DNA of 64,000 bases from Aquaspirillum sp. LM1 (GCF_002002905.1 NZ_CP019509.1:3448001-3512000); one strand, 5' to 3'; positions 9,007-17,132 are shown, numbered from the stretch's first letter. The notes: generated from the sequence alone by a model not told the origin. Made by a program: numbers and translations.

Positions 9007-9339
9007 TTAACGACGGAACGCGTTGAGCACGGTCAGCAGGCTGGTCAGGTTGTCGCTGACCCCACCCTGGCTGACTTTCTCGGTTGCCGCCGCGTCAGAC
9101 ATGGTGGCCATGCTGTACAGCTGGATCACCCCCTGATTGGCTGCGGCCTGGCTCAGGGTGTTTTGCTGCTGCTGAGCCGATGCCGAGTTTTCAAACAGGA
9201 TGCCGGTGGAATGCGCCATGGTCTGGTACAGCGACCCCATGGCCATGGCTGGCGATTCCGCCAATACCTTGACGTTGGTCTGGGTCACCGCATCGGTGAT
9301 TTGCGCATTGACCGTCGGCGTGGAAGCATCATCTGCCAT
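9007..9339 (-). CDS. rebB: R-body protein RebB, copy 2
   Basis: A 110-residue RebB paralogue. Its core is almost identical to copies 1, 3 and 4; it differs in the N-terminal lead (ADDASTPTV) and in the tail, where VLNAFRR replaces the LKSFK-type end. Copy 2 reads FENSASAQQQQ where the others have N-A-V. AAAGGA precedes the ATG. A 38-base gap to copy 3 suggests one transcript. Confidence 0.92.
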   Translation of the reverse strand: MADDASTPTVNAQITDAVTQTNVKVLAESPAMAMGSLYQTMAHSTGILFENSASAQQQQNTLSQAAANQGVIQLYSMATMSDAAATEKVSQGGVSDNLTSLLTVLNAFRR

Positions 9340-9377
9340 CGTTGACGTCCTTTATCAGTTGATGGGTCCCGAAACGA

Positions 9378-9713
9378 TCAAGACTTGAACGACTGCAGCA
9401 CGGTCAGCAGGCTGGTCAGGTTGTCGGCCACGCCAGCCTGGCTGACTTTTTCGGTGGCGGCAGCGTCGGCCATGGTGTCCATGCTGTAGATCTGCATCAC
9501 GCCCTGGTTGGTGGCGGCCTGGGTCAGGGTGTTTTGCTGCTGCTGCGCCGACACGGCGTTTTCGAACAGGATGCCGGTGGAATGCGCCATGGTCTGGTAG
9601 ATCGAGCCCATGGCCATGGCCGGCGATTCAGCCAGCACCTTGACGTTGGTCTGGGTCACCGCATCGGTGATTTGCGCGTTGACGGCGAGCGGCGTGGTAT
9701 CAGATGTTGCCAT
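9378..9713 (-). CDS. rebB: R-body protein RebB, copy 3
   Basis: A 111-residue RebB paralogue with the lead ATSDTTPLAV, then the shared core (VKVLAESPAMAMGSIYQTM) and tail (VADNLTSLLTVLQSFKS). The ribosome-binding site AAAGGAGA is strong. It is embedded in the tandem array. Confidence 0.92.
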   Translation of the reverse strand: MATSDTTPLAVNAQITDAVTQTNVKVLAESPAMAMGSIYQTMAHSTGILFENAVSAQQQQNTLTQAATNQGVMQIYSMDTMADAAATEKVSQAGVADNLTSLLTVLQSFKS

Positions 9714-9772
9714 GATGAATCTCCTTTATCGGGAATAAAAAACAGCGATGCAACGGATCAGCGATGCCGCAA

Positions 9773-10081
9773 TCAGCCCTTGAACGATTGCAGCACGGTC
9801 AGCAGGCTGGTCAGGTTGTCAGCCACGCCAGCCTGGCTGACTTTTTCGGTGGCGGCAGCGTCGGCCATGGTGCCCATGCTGTAGATTTGCAGCACGCCCT
9901 GGTTGGTGGACGCCTGGGTCAGGGTGTTTTGCTGTTGCTGTGCCGACACGGCGTTTTCAAACAGGATGCCGGTGGAGTGCGCCATGGTCTGGTAGATCGA
10001 GCCCATGGCCATGGCCGGCGATTCAGCCAGCACCTTGACGTTAACCTGGGTGACTGCGTCGGTGATTTGATCAAGCGCCAT
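9773..10081 (-). CDS. rebB: R-body protein RebB, copy 4
   Basis: A 102-residue RebB paralogue with the shortest lead (MALDQITDAV). An upstream in-frame ATG at 10120 would add 13 residues, but AAGGAGA lies eight bases before the ATG at 10081, and that start aligns with the other copies. The core and tail match copy 3 closely. It is the first of the four tandem rebB genes in the direction of transcription. Confidence 0.92.
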   Translation of the reverse strand: MALDQITDAVTQVNVKVLAESPAMAMGSIYQTMAHSTGILFENAVSAQQQQNTLTQASTNQGVLQIYSMGTMADAAATEKVSQAGVADNLTSLLTVLQSFKG

Positions 10082-10165
10082 TGTAAATCTCCTTAAGAAA
10101 GAGGTAGCGGCACGACACATGCCGTGCTCACCGGACAGAACGCGAGGCGTTGGCCGGTGTGAACA

Positions 10166-10789
10166 TCAACCTGCCGATGGCGTCATCGAAGTGTCTGCCA
10201 TCACACTCGGCGCGGCAGCGCTGGCTGGCGCGGTAGCCACCGCAGCCTGCGGCACAGGCGCATTGGCCGGTGCCAGCTGGGCCATGGCGGCTTCGGTTTT
10301 GGCCTGTTGCTGGTTCAGGCGGTTGATGACATCACTCAAGGCGTTTTGCAGCGGGCCAAATGACTCCTTGAAACAACGCTCCACCTCCTGCTTGGCCAGC
10401 CCGGCCAGCCGGTCAGCAATCTGCGACAAGGCCATCTGCCCGCCCGCACCCACCCCGCTCCCCAGCGGGGCCAGGCTGGCAGGCCGCAGCTCGGCCAGCG
10501 AGCGGGCGGCCTCCACCACCTTGAGAATGGCCTGCTCTTCCTTGTCCTGCACCTGCATGGCCTGGCTGGCGTTGTTCTGGATAGCCTCCAGCGCCTGACG
10601 CACACTGGCTTCGGTCTGGGCCCGGCTGGCGCTCAGCGTGGCCCCGGCCTGCTGGCCGGGGCTGAGCGTGGTTTGCCCGGCCTGAAAGGCCTGCAAACGG
10701 GCCAGCTCCTGCGGGGTAAGCGGACGGTTAAGCCAGCTCTGGGCCAGCTGCTGCAGATTGGGATCCAGGGAACGGTCTGGGCTACTCAT
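10166..10789 (-). CDS. Uncharacterised helical protein of the reb island
   Basis: A 207-residue protein I do not recognise. It has no signal peptide or membrane segment. The middle (about residues 50-170) is Ala/Gln/Glu-rich and predicted helical, for example RAQTEASVRQALEAIQN and QIADRLAGLAKQEVERC. The last 35 residues are a low-complexity Ala/Pro/Ser tail. AAGGAG is nine bases before the chosen ATG; an in-frame ATG eleven codons upstream lacks such a site. It lies 84 bases upstream of the rebB array, so an assembly or accessory role in R-body formation is plausible but inferred from position only. Confidence 0.75.
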   Translation of the reverse strand: MSSPDRSLDPNLQQLAQSWLNRPLTPQELARLQAFQAGQTTLSPGQQAGATLSASRAQTEASVRQALEAIQNNASQAMQVQDKEEQAILKVVEAARSLAELRPASLAPLGSGVGAGGQMALSQIADRLAGLAKQEVERCFKESFGPLQNALSDVINRLNQQQAKTEAAMAQLAPANAPVPQAAVATAPASAAAPSVMADTSMTPSAG

Positions 10790-10864
10790 CGGGGTTGACT
10801 CCTTGTCTGGGTTGATCAGCAAAATGACGCCAGACGGCCACGCACATGGCCGCCCGGCCAGGGC

Positions 10865-11482
10865 TTACTGGGCGGTGTGCAGCCACCAGCGGGATGCTTC
10901 GGTGCGATTGGAGACACCCAGCACCCGGTACATGCTGTAGAGCTGGTTTTTGATGGTGCCTTCCGCCACCGACAGACGACGGGCAATCTGCTTGTTGGAC
11001 TGCCCCTCGGCCACCAGCCAGAGGATTTCCTGCTGGCGGGCAGTCAGCGATGGCCCGCCCAGCGCAGACGCCTGCTGGCCAGCCTCGCCAATCGAGGTGG
11101 GAATGAAACAATCCTCCTGCAGCACCTGCAGGCACAGCGACACCAGCATCTGCGGGTTCAGCGCCTTGTTGAACACTCCGCTGCCGCCGGCCTGGCGCAC
11201 CGCTGCCGCCAGCCCGGCCTTGCCATCACACACGCTGACAATGCAGCGAATCTGCGGGTGACGCAGATGCAGCTGGCGAATCAGCTCCAGCTCGGCCTGC
11301 GCACCCCACGATGCTTCCAGCAACAGCACATCAGGCAGAGTGGCCGGCAGATCCGCCAGGGCAGGCAGAGTTTTCAGGTGGTCCAGCGTCACCGGATGCC
11401 CCATGCGGGCAAACGCAGCTTCAACCCCGGCGGCAAACACCGGGACACGGTCAACAACCAGAATTCGCGGGGTAATCGTCAT
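10865..11482 (-). CDS. LuxR-type response regulator with degenerate receiver
   Basis: A 205-residue NarL/LuxR-type regulator. The C-terminal helix-turn-helix is typical (LTARQQEILWLVAEGQSN, then VAEGTIKNQLYSMYRVLGV). The N-terminal receiver keeps D11 and the conserved lysine K106, but the phospho-acceptor position reads LLLEA with glutamate 56 in place of aspartate, and the second acidic residue of the DD pair is arginine. It is therefore unlikely to be switched by phosphorylation and may be constitutively active or ligand-controlled. GGAG precedes the ATG at 11482; the longer upstream reading lacks a ribosome site. It probably controls the adjacent reb genes. Confidence 0.85.
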   Translation of the reverse strand: MTITPRILVVDRVPVFAAGVEAAFARMGHPVTLDHLKTLPALADLPATLPDVLLLEASWGAQAELELIRQLHLRHPQIRCIVSVCDGKAGLAAAVRQAGGSGVFNKALNPQMLVSLCLQVLQEDCFIPTSIGEAGQQASALGGPSLTARQQEILWLVAEGQSNKQIARRLSVAEGTIKNQLYSMYRVLGVSNRTEASRWWLHTAQ

Positions 11483-11573
11483 GAGCAGGCTCCATGCAGT
11501 AAACGTACTGCTGGAACGCCTGGGCCGGCGGGCTGTGAAATCCCTCCCATGGCCAGGGCCATCCGGACAAGCA

Positions 11574-11599
11574 AAACCCCCTGGCAAGGCAGGGGGTTT
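11574..11599 (-). terminator. Hairpin terminator after the lysozyme gene
   Basis: AAACCCCCTG pairs with CAGGGGGTTT over a six-base loop. On the minus strand it is followed by T-rich sequence. It separates the lysozyme transcript from the LuxR-type gene. Confidence 0.7.
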
Positions 11600-11628
11600 C
11601 AGCACACATGGCCAATGCCAGCCAACCC

Positions 11629-12078
11629 TTACACCGGGGTCAGGAACAGCGCGCGCTCCGCATTGCGACGGGCCAGCAAGCCAGCCACTTCCTTGCCGCC
11701 GGCGCGATCCCAGCGCGGAAACTGGTCGGCAGCGGCCTGGAAATTACCGGCGTTGAGCAAACGCAGCAGGGTGGAGTTTTGCAGCGAGCCCAAGCCCAGG
11801 TTGTAGGAGAAGCTCACCAGCGCATCAAACTGGTTTTGATTGAGCTTCACCGTCACCAGCGCATTGACGCCATTGTTGAAGCGCACCAGATCATTGATCA
11901 GCAGTTGGTCGGCCTGTTGCTGGCCAATCACCAGCCCCGGTTTCACATCCGGGCCAGTGTGGCCATAGCCGATGGTCCACACCCCCACCATATCCTGGTA
12001 TGCCGTCAGGCGCAGGCCTTCAAATTTTTTAATCAGGGCCTGGCCATTCGGGCTGCAGCTGAGTTGATTGATGCTCAT
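11629..12078 (-). CDS. T4-type lysozyme / endolysin (GH24)
   Basis: A 149-residue muramidase that cleaves the glycan backbone of peptidoglycan. The T4 lysozyme triad is intact with correct spacing: E20 in KKFEG, D29 in TAYQD, and T35 in WTIGYGHTG. FDALVSFSYNLG and LLARRNAERALF are also typical. There is no signal peptide or signal-anchor and no holin neighbour, so export would need membrane damage or cell death. AAAGGAAA precedes the ATG at 12078. It lies between the patatin and LuxR-type genes of the reb island, far from any phage structural gene. Confidence 0.92.
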   Translation of the reverse strand: MSINQLSCSPNGQALIKKFEGLRLTAYQDMVGVWTIGYGHTGPDVKPGLVIGQQQADQLLINDLVRFNNGVNALVTVKLNQNQFDALVSFSYNLGLGSLQNSTLLRLLNAGNFQAAADQFPRWDRAGGKEVAGLLARRNAERALFLTPV

Positions 12079-12227
12079 GTTTTTTCCTTTGCAAGAGAGA
12101 TCACACCGGGAAACCAGCGAAAACGGGCCGCCACGACGTTCATGCCAGCTTAGCGGCGCTGACAGGCTGCCGAGAGGCGGGTACCCAATAGCCATCCAGC
12201 CTGAATGACATGGCTAATGAATATAAT

Positions 12228-12264
12228 ATGGCCTGTTATCGGCAGCCTACCGGTAACAGGCCAT
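12228..12264. terminator. Inverted repeat downstream of the patatin gene
   Basis: Two 15-base arms (12228-12242 and 12250-12264) with one mismatch flank a seven-base loop. The minus strand beyond it is AT-rich (TATTATATTC). It could terminate the patatin transcript or act as an operator for the lysozyme gene. Confidence 0.5.
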
Positions 12265-12396
12265 GTCAGTATGCCACGATAAAATCTATCATTCAGTTAC
12301 GCGCAGTGACTCAGGCGTACTGCGCCCCACCCGGTTTATCGCAGTTATCCAGAATGGCCGGTCATCACACCGATGGCATGACAGACCAGCAGCCGA

Positions 12397-13542
12397 TCAG
12401 GAGGTCACCCGATGGCTGTCGCGATGAGTCGGGCGGATATCGATTTTTTCCGCACTGGCCACTTGCTCCAGCTTGGCCAGCATGTCCACATAGCCCATTT
12501 CGCGGCGGCGCTTGATCGAGCCTTCCGAGAATTCGGCATCGCTGAACGAACTTTCTTCCCCGGTATGCCGATAGGTAATGGTGTGGATATCGATATTGCG
12601 CAGCCGGCGACCCAGCACTTCTTCTGCCCAGCCATGCAGCAGATCATGCACTGGCGCGCATTCCGGGCTATGCAGCAGGCGGCCAAACAGCTTCTGGTAT
12701 TTGCGCAGCGTGCTGTGCTGCTCCATCCGGCTGGCGTACTGAATTTCCTTCTGCCGCCAGGCCACCCCGTCCATGGTCACCGGGGCCTGGCCATGCGCCC
12801 CCCACAAATCCACCATGAACACGCGCAAATCTGCGGTTTCGTGGGTGTCGTCCAGCACGGCCTGCAGCGGGGTATTGGTTACGCAGCCCCCATCCCAGTA
12901 AAAGCGCCCGTCAATCTCGGTAGCCGGAAACCCTGGCGGCAGCGAGCCGCTGGCCAGTGCGTGCGCCGGGCGCAGCGGCGTGTGCAGCGAATCAAAGAAC
13001 TCCAGCTTGCCGGTGTCCACCCGGGTGGCCCCCAGACTCAGCCGGGCACCGTGGCCCTGGTGATGCCAGGCAAAATTGCAGTGTCTGGCCAGGGTGTCCA
13101 GCATCGGCGAGGTGTCGTAGTAGCTGGCTTCGGTGGGTTTGGAAAACTGCACCTCCGCCCCGCCCATGCCCATCATCACATTGACTCTGGGGGTCCAGAA
13201 ATTCGGCAACCCCTGCAGCATCGACTTGGCCACCACCGATTTGTTGTACAGGCTGCGGTAATGCCCGGTGCAATGCGCGGCAGCGCCGTCCGGACGGGAA
13301 ATATCCTTCCAGAATTCAGTCATCTTGCGCAGCCGGTCTTCCGGCTTGTTGGTGGCCAGCACCGCCGCATTCAGCGCCCCAATGGAAATCCCGGTCACCC
13401 AATCGGGCTCGAAACCCAGCTCATGCAGCGCCTCATACGCACCAATATGGTAAGCGCCCAGTGCACCGCCGCCTTGCAGCACCAGTACATTCTTGACGGG
13501 AGGGTGAGAAACGGCCTTGGCTGAAACATGCTCTTTCATCAT
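12397..13542 (-). CDS. Patatin-like phospholipase with DUF3734-type C-terminus
   Basis: A 381-residue patatin-family serine acyl hydrolase. The oxyanion loop GGGALGAYHIGAYEAL (from about residue 24), nucleophile motif GISIG (S53) and catalytic DGG (D217) are all present, so it should be active on membrane phospholipids or similar lipids. The C-terminal segment containing RRREMGYVDML matches the extension typical of DUF3734 patatins. No signal peptide is seen. AGGAG precedes two consecutive ATG codons at 13542 and 13539; the second has the better spacing. Position within the reb island suggests a membrane-damaging role tied to R-bodies, which is inference. Confidence 0.92.
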   Translation of the reverse strand: MMKEHVSAKAVSHPPVKNVLVLQGGGALGAYHIGAYEALHELGFEPDWVTGISIGALNAAVLATNKPEDRLRKMTEFWKDISRPDGAAAHCTGHYRSLYNKSVVAKSMLQGLPNFWTPRVNVMMGMGGAEVQFSKPTEASYYDTSPMLDTLARHCNFAWHHQGHGARLSLGATRVDTGKLEFFDSLHTPLRPAHALASGSLPPGFPATEIDGRFYWDGGCVTNTPLQAVLDDTHETADLRVFMVDLWGAHGQAPVTMDGVAWRQKEIQYASRMEQHSTLRKYQKLFGRLLHSPECAPVHDLLHGWAEEVLGRRLRNIDIHTITYRHTGEESSFSDAEFSEGSIKRRREMGYVDMLAKLEQVASAEKIDIRPTHRDSHRVTS

Positions 13543-13638
13543 AAACTCCTGAGACTTCACGTAATTCAACCCTGGCGGGGAAGGGTTGCCGACAGGCGCG
13601 CACGATCACTGCCGTTGCCGGCAGCCATCCCGCACGCA

Positions 13639-14412
13639 TTAACTGGATCGATTGGCCAATGTGGTGTTGTATTTCTCAATACTCTGGTCGATCTTGTCCA
13701 AAGCAAAATGCGCCGATTCGGCTTCGATGGCGCCAGCGGCGGCGGCCACGGCTGCCGCAGTGCCCATCAGCAAATCGGTAATCAGCAGACCCAGTGCATC
13801 CTCCGCCGCCCCTTTCAGGTCTTCGGAAGCAAATTTCTCGGTCATGTCTTTCAGCAGCACGCTTTTACTGGCCAGCACCATTTTGCTGGCCCCGTCGAAA
13901 TACGCCGCCGCTGACTGCGCCACCAGGCCGGAAGCCTGGGCAATCATCATATTGGGTGCCACGGCAATCTGGCTGGGGGCATATGCCGCCGTTTCGGCAT
14001 TGGTCAGTTGCACCGCCTGCACAATCTGGCTGTTCAGCGCATCGGTATTCGGTGTGGCAGTGGGCTGCCCCAGCGTGGCGGTCATCGCCGACAGCGGGGT
14101 TTTCGAGCCGGACGACGCGGGCGGTGTGGCCGCTGCGGGCGGTGGCGTGCCTGCTGGCGGCGCAGTCGCCGGATCAGGCGCAGCAGCAGCAGGCGGCGGC
14201 TCGGCGGCAGGCGCAGAGGCCGGCGCAGGGCAGGCAGCGGCAGGGGCCGGATCAGCCGCTGGCGCAGTGGCGGAAGCCGGGGAGGGCGCTGGTGCGCTGG
14301 GTTCAGCCGCCGGGGTCGGTGTGGAGGGCGCAGCGCCTGCACCACCGCCACTGGCGGCGGCCAGATTGCTGCCCGAAGTCAGGGTTTTTTTAATGACGTC
14401 CATAAGGCCCAT
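13639..14412 (-). CDS. RebB-like protein with long Ala/Pro linker
   Basis: A 257-residue protein in three parts: a short N-terminal segment (MGLMDVIKKTLTSG), a strongly Ala/Pro-rich linker of about 85 residues, and a C-terminal RebB-like domain from about residue 125 (LNSQIVQAVQLTNAET, then VAPNMMIAQASGLVAQS) that continues into a hydrophobic, Ala-rich helical region of about 70 residues. The NSQI-x-AV-x-x-TN pattern matches the RebB start. GGAG precedes the ATG. It may be a cap, tether or membrane-interacting subunit of the R-body; the family link is moderate and the role inferred. Confidence 0.75.
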   Translation of the reverse strand: MGLMDVIKKTLTSGSNLAAASGGGAGAAPSTPTPAAEPSAPAPSPASATAPAADPAPAAACPAPASAPAAEPPPAAAAPDPATAPPAGTPPPAAATPPASSGSKTPLSAMTATLGQPTATPNTDALNSQIVQAVQLTNAETAAYAPSQIAVAPNMMIAQASGLVAQSAAAYFDGASKMVLASKSVLLKDMTEKFASEDLKGAAEDALGLLITDLLMGTAAAVAAAAGAIEAESAHFALDKIDQSIEKYNTTLANRSS

Positions 14413-14566
14413 TTTTGCGATACTCCATAGGTGATTGCCGGCTTACCCCTTTCACACACCTTGGGCGCACCAGCCAGACACGCCGCCGGCCACAGGCCGA
14501 CAGGCCGTTATCCGGCAAGCGATTCACCCCATCGCCATCCGGATAACGGGCACACAACCACACCAA

Positions 14567-14806
14567 TCAGCTGCCCTTTTCCCCTACCGACAGAATCATG
14601 GTGACCGCCTTGGAAATCACCGCGCTGGAAATCTGATTCAACGCCTGCTGGCTATGAATCGCATTCTGCAACGATAGTCCAGCCGAATGGCTGGCCACCT
14701 GATACAGCGCCGCCATGGCCTGCGCCGGCGCTTCCGCCACCACTTTCACATTGGTCTGGGTGACCGCATCGGTAATCTGCGAATTAACGGGGGTGCTATC
14801 TGCCAT
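14567..14806 (-). CDS. Short divergent RebB-family protein
   Basis: A 79-residue RebB relative. It keeps VNSQITDAVTQTNVKVVAEAP and the NAIHSQQALNQ segment but diverges inside the core and stops where the other copies begin their DNLTSLL tail. AAGGAGA lies ahead of the ATG. Because it lacks the tail it may be a minor or regulatory subunit that caps polymer growth. Confidence 0.82.
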   Translation of the reverse strand: MADSTPVNSQITDAVTQTNVKVVAEAPAQAMAALYQVASHSAGLSLQNAIHSQQALNQISSAVISKAVTMILSVGEKGS

Positions 14807-14956
14807 ACAAGTCTCCTTGGTTTATCACGGGTAAAGTCATCAAACCGCCACATCACACAGCGCAGCCATGCCCGGCACCAATGGCCACCGGAAAGCCCGC
14901 CTCAGCCACAGAACGCCGTTGCCCGGCGGCTGTGAACCTGTGGCCGCGCGTCTGGC

Positions 14957-15541
14957 TCACTGTGGATGCCGTTGCAGTTGCGCCTGCAATTTTTTGCGCA
15001 ACAACTCCACCCGCTTGCGCGCCAGCGCCTCGCTGATGCCCAGCTCGCTGGCAATCTGGCTATAGGGCCATTCATGCTCAAACTTCAGCGCAAACAAGTG
15101 CTGCTGCTCGGGCGACAGAGTTTCCAGCGCCTGGCGCACCTGCTCCAGCTGTTCCTGCATCAGCAAGGCCTGCAACGGCGAAGGCGACGGGCAGGCCACG
15201 GCATGAATCGAATCGGTATCCAGATCCACATACGGATCAATCACCTTTTCTTCACGGGTATTGCGCCGGGCACTATCCAGAAAGGTGTGATTGAGCACCA
15301 GAAACAAAAACCCTTCGGCATCGCGCACCCGCTCGGACGCCTGACAGATATACAAAAATGCTTTCAGCGCCGTGCGCGACAGTAACTCCTCGGCGCGATC
15401 GTAATCGCCCCGGGTGAGTCGGCGCGCACGCCGGCCCAGATCGGCGTGTACGCTGCGCCAGGCCTGTTCAAACCGTATCCGCCCGCCCAAGGGCAACTCC
15501 ATCGGTATGGATGGCAAGGCGATGTCCATGTCCTGTTCCAT
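14957..15541 (-). CDS. Sigma-70 family (ECF-like) RNA polymerase sigma factor
   Basis: A 194-residue sigma factor. Region 2 spans DYDRAEELLSRTALKAFLYI through NHTFLDSARRNTR, and region 4 is ALETLSPEQQHLFALKFEHE followed by a helix-turn-helix (YSQIASELGISEALARKRVE). No anti-sigma gene is adjacent. AGGAGA lies six bases before the ATG at 15541. It sits between the Crp-type gene and the first reb gene, so it probably drives reb transcription. Confidence 0.88.
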   Translation of the reverse strand: MEQDMDIALPSIPMELPLGGRIRFEQAWRSVHADLGRRARRLTRGDYDRAEELLSRTALKAFLYICQASERVRDAEGFLFLVLNHTFLDSARRNTREEKVIDPYVDLDTDSIHAVACPSPSPLQALLMQEQLEQVRQALETLSPEQQHLFALKFEHEWPYSQIASELGISEALARKRVELLRKKLQAQLQRHPQ

Positions 15542-15619
15542 GCTGGCTCTCCTGAATTGGCAAGGAAGGCCAGTGTGTTCACTCAGGACAAAAGCATCTG
15601 TTACCCAGGTGACAATTGA

Positions 15620-15647
15620 CAATTAATCTTGATAAATATTTTGCCAA
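15620..15647 (-). promoter_or_regulatory. Candidate promoter of the sigma-factor gene
   Basis: In the AT-rich gap between the Crp-type and sigma genes the minus strand reads TTGGCA (15647-15642), 16 bases, then TAATTG (15625-15620). This is a weak sigma-70-like match and the only one seen here. Confidence 0.3.
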
Positions 15648-15674
15648 ATGGTTTTTTAAACTCACCCCACCCAT

Positions 15675-16421
15675 TCAGACACCGGATAAACCATACGCAA
15701 TTTTACGTAGTCGATCCATATCGAGAATTTGTAATTGATTGGCTTGGTGGTGAATCAGGCCGCTGCGTTGCCAGCAGCGCAGCTGGGCATTCAGCTTGGG
15801 TCGGCTGACATTGATCATCGACGCCAGCACGCTTTGCTTGGGCGGATGCAACCACACCCCCTGCACGCCGGCTGCCGGGCGCGGCGGCTCGCTGACCATG
15901 CGCAACAAATGCCGCGCCAGCCGGGGAGCCAGCTGGTGCAGGCACAAGGTTTCCACATGTTCGGTGTGCGCGTGCATGCGCCGGCACACCGACGCAAACA
16001 TGCGCTTGAGAAACTCGGCATCGGCCAGCAAAGGGCCAAACTGCGCCGAAGACAGCAGCCACACCCGCGCGACATCATCGGCCATGGTGGTACATGGCCG
16101 CCGGCCCTGGCCATCCAGCAAGGCGCTTTCCCCCACCCAGTCGCCCACGGCGCTGCGGTCGATGATCAGCTCGCGGCCTTCCTGGTTATGCAACACATGG
16201 TAGATCTGCCCGGACAGCACCAGCGCCAGGCAGCTATCTGGCTCGTCCTTCAAAAACAGCACCTGCTGAGGGGCGAGCTGTCTTTCCATGCCATGGCGGG
16301 CAATATGCTGGATCAAGGCCAGCGGCAAACCGGCAAACCACGGCAAACCCGCCAGCATGGCAACAACCGGGCTGTCCTGGGCGTATGCGTCCACGGCAAT
16401 AACCGCATGGGTGGGCGACAC
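15675..16421 (-). CDS. Crp/Fnr-family regulator of the reb island
   Basis: A cyclic-nucleotide-fold regulator of about 248 residues with a C-terminal winged helix (PPKQSVLASMINVSRPKLNA). It lacks the N-terminal cysteine cluster of FNR. The N-terminus is uncertain: the frame stays open to 16592, but a GTG at 16421 has GGAG eight bases upstream and gives a normal family length. It is the first gene of the minus-strand island, followed by the sigma factor, which suggests a cascade. Confidence 0.8.
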   Translation of the reverse strand: MSPTHAVIAVDAYAQDSPVVAMLAGLPWFAGLPLALIQHIARHGMERQLAPQQVLFLKDEPDSCLALVLSGQIYHVLHNQEGRELIIDRSAVGDWVGESALLDGQGRRPCTTMADDVARVWLLSSAQFGPLLADAEFLKRMFASVCRRMHAHTEHVETLCLHQLAPRLARHLLRMVSEPPRPAAGVQGVWLHPPKQSVLASMINVSRPKLNAQLRCWQRSGLIHHQANQLQILDMDRLRKIAYGLSGV

Positions 16422-17132
16422 AGCACGCACTCCATTCACTGTGAATAAGCTGGAATGCAAAGGACGTAAAACCGGATTGGCTGTGAAGACAGCGTTTTGG
16501 CAGGCGGCAAAAACACGCCAGAGACACCGCGCACGCAGCCGCGCAGTCACCCCCATGCAGCGGAGGCCCTGGACAGACAGGCAGGCTGGCAACCGCAGCC
16601 CACCAGAAACCGAGATTCAGACAGAAAAAGCCATGCGTTCAACACATCACCTGCGCACAGTTGCCCATGCGCGCAGCGTCCTGCCGGGTGGCAACACCAG
16701 CACAGCGCCTTCCCAACACCAGGCCCCAGCCAGACGCAACGCCGCCCATCTTGCACTCAACCGCGTGGATTGATGGCGATATCACATGCGCAACAGCTGC
16801 ACACGGGTTGGGCTGCATGGCAACGCCTGGCACGCGCCAGACGCCCATGCAGGCAAGTCACCAGCACTGACAGACTGGCGCATTACCCTATCAAATCAAT
16901 CCACTACAATCGACTACACACCACTACACCGCACAACAGCCGCCTGACGCAGCCCTCCTGCGCGGGCAAGGAAATCTGAGCCAGTACATTCGGTTACATC
17001 CTGACACCAGGCACTCACAGACGGCCCGACAGGCGAGGGGTAATCTTCACTCATCGACTGCACCCCGCAGTGATCCCCGGACACCGGGGCGCCCAGACTG
17101 CTGTTTGAACCCAGAATATAAGGATGCCAACC
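16422..17132. other. Long gap without a convincing gene
   Basis: Open frames here have no ribosome site and no family resemblance. A small hairpin (CCCCGG/CCGGGG, 17075-17089) lies in the leader of the next plus-strand gene. Otherwise I see nothing. Confidence 0.5.

Noticed and set aside
11629-12078. Lysozyme as part of a prophage
   Set aside because: No holin, spanin, capsid, tail, integrase or terminase gene lies nearby; neighbours are reb genes and regulators.
16422-17132. Open frames in the gap between the reb island and the Lys/Ala-rich gene
   Set aside because: Overlapping frames on both strands without ribosome sites, signals or family patterns.
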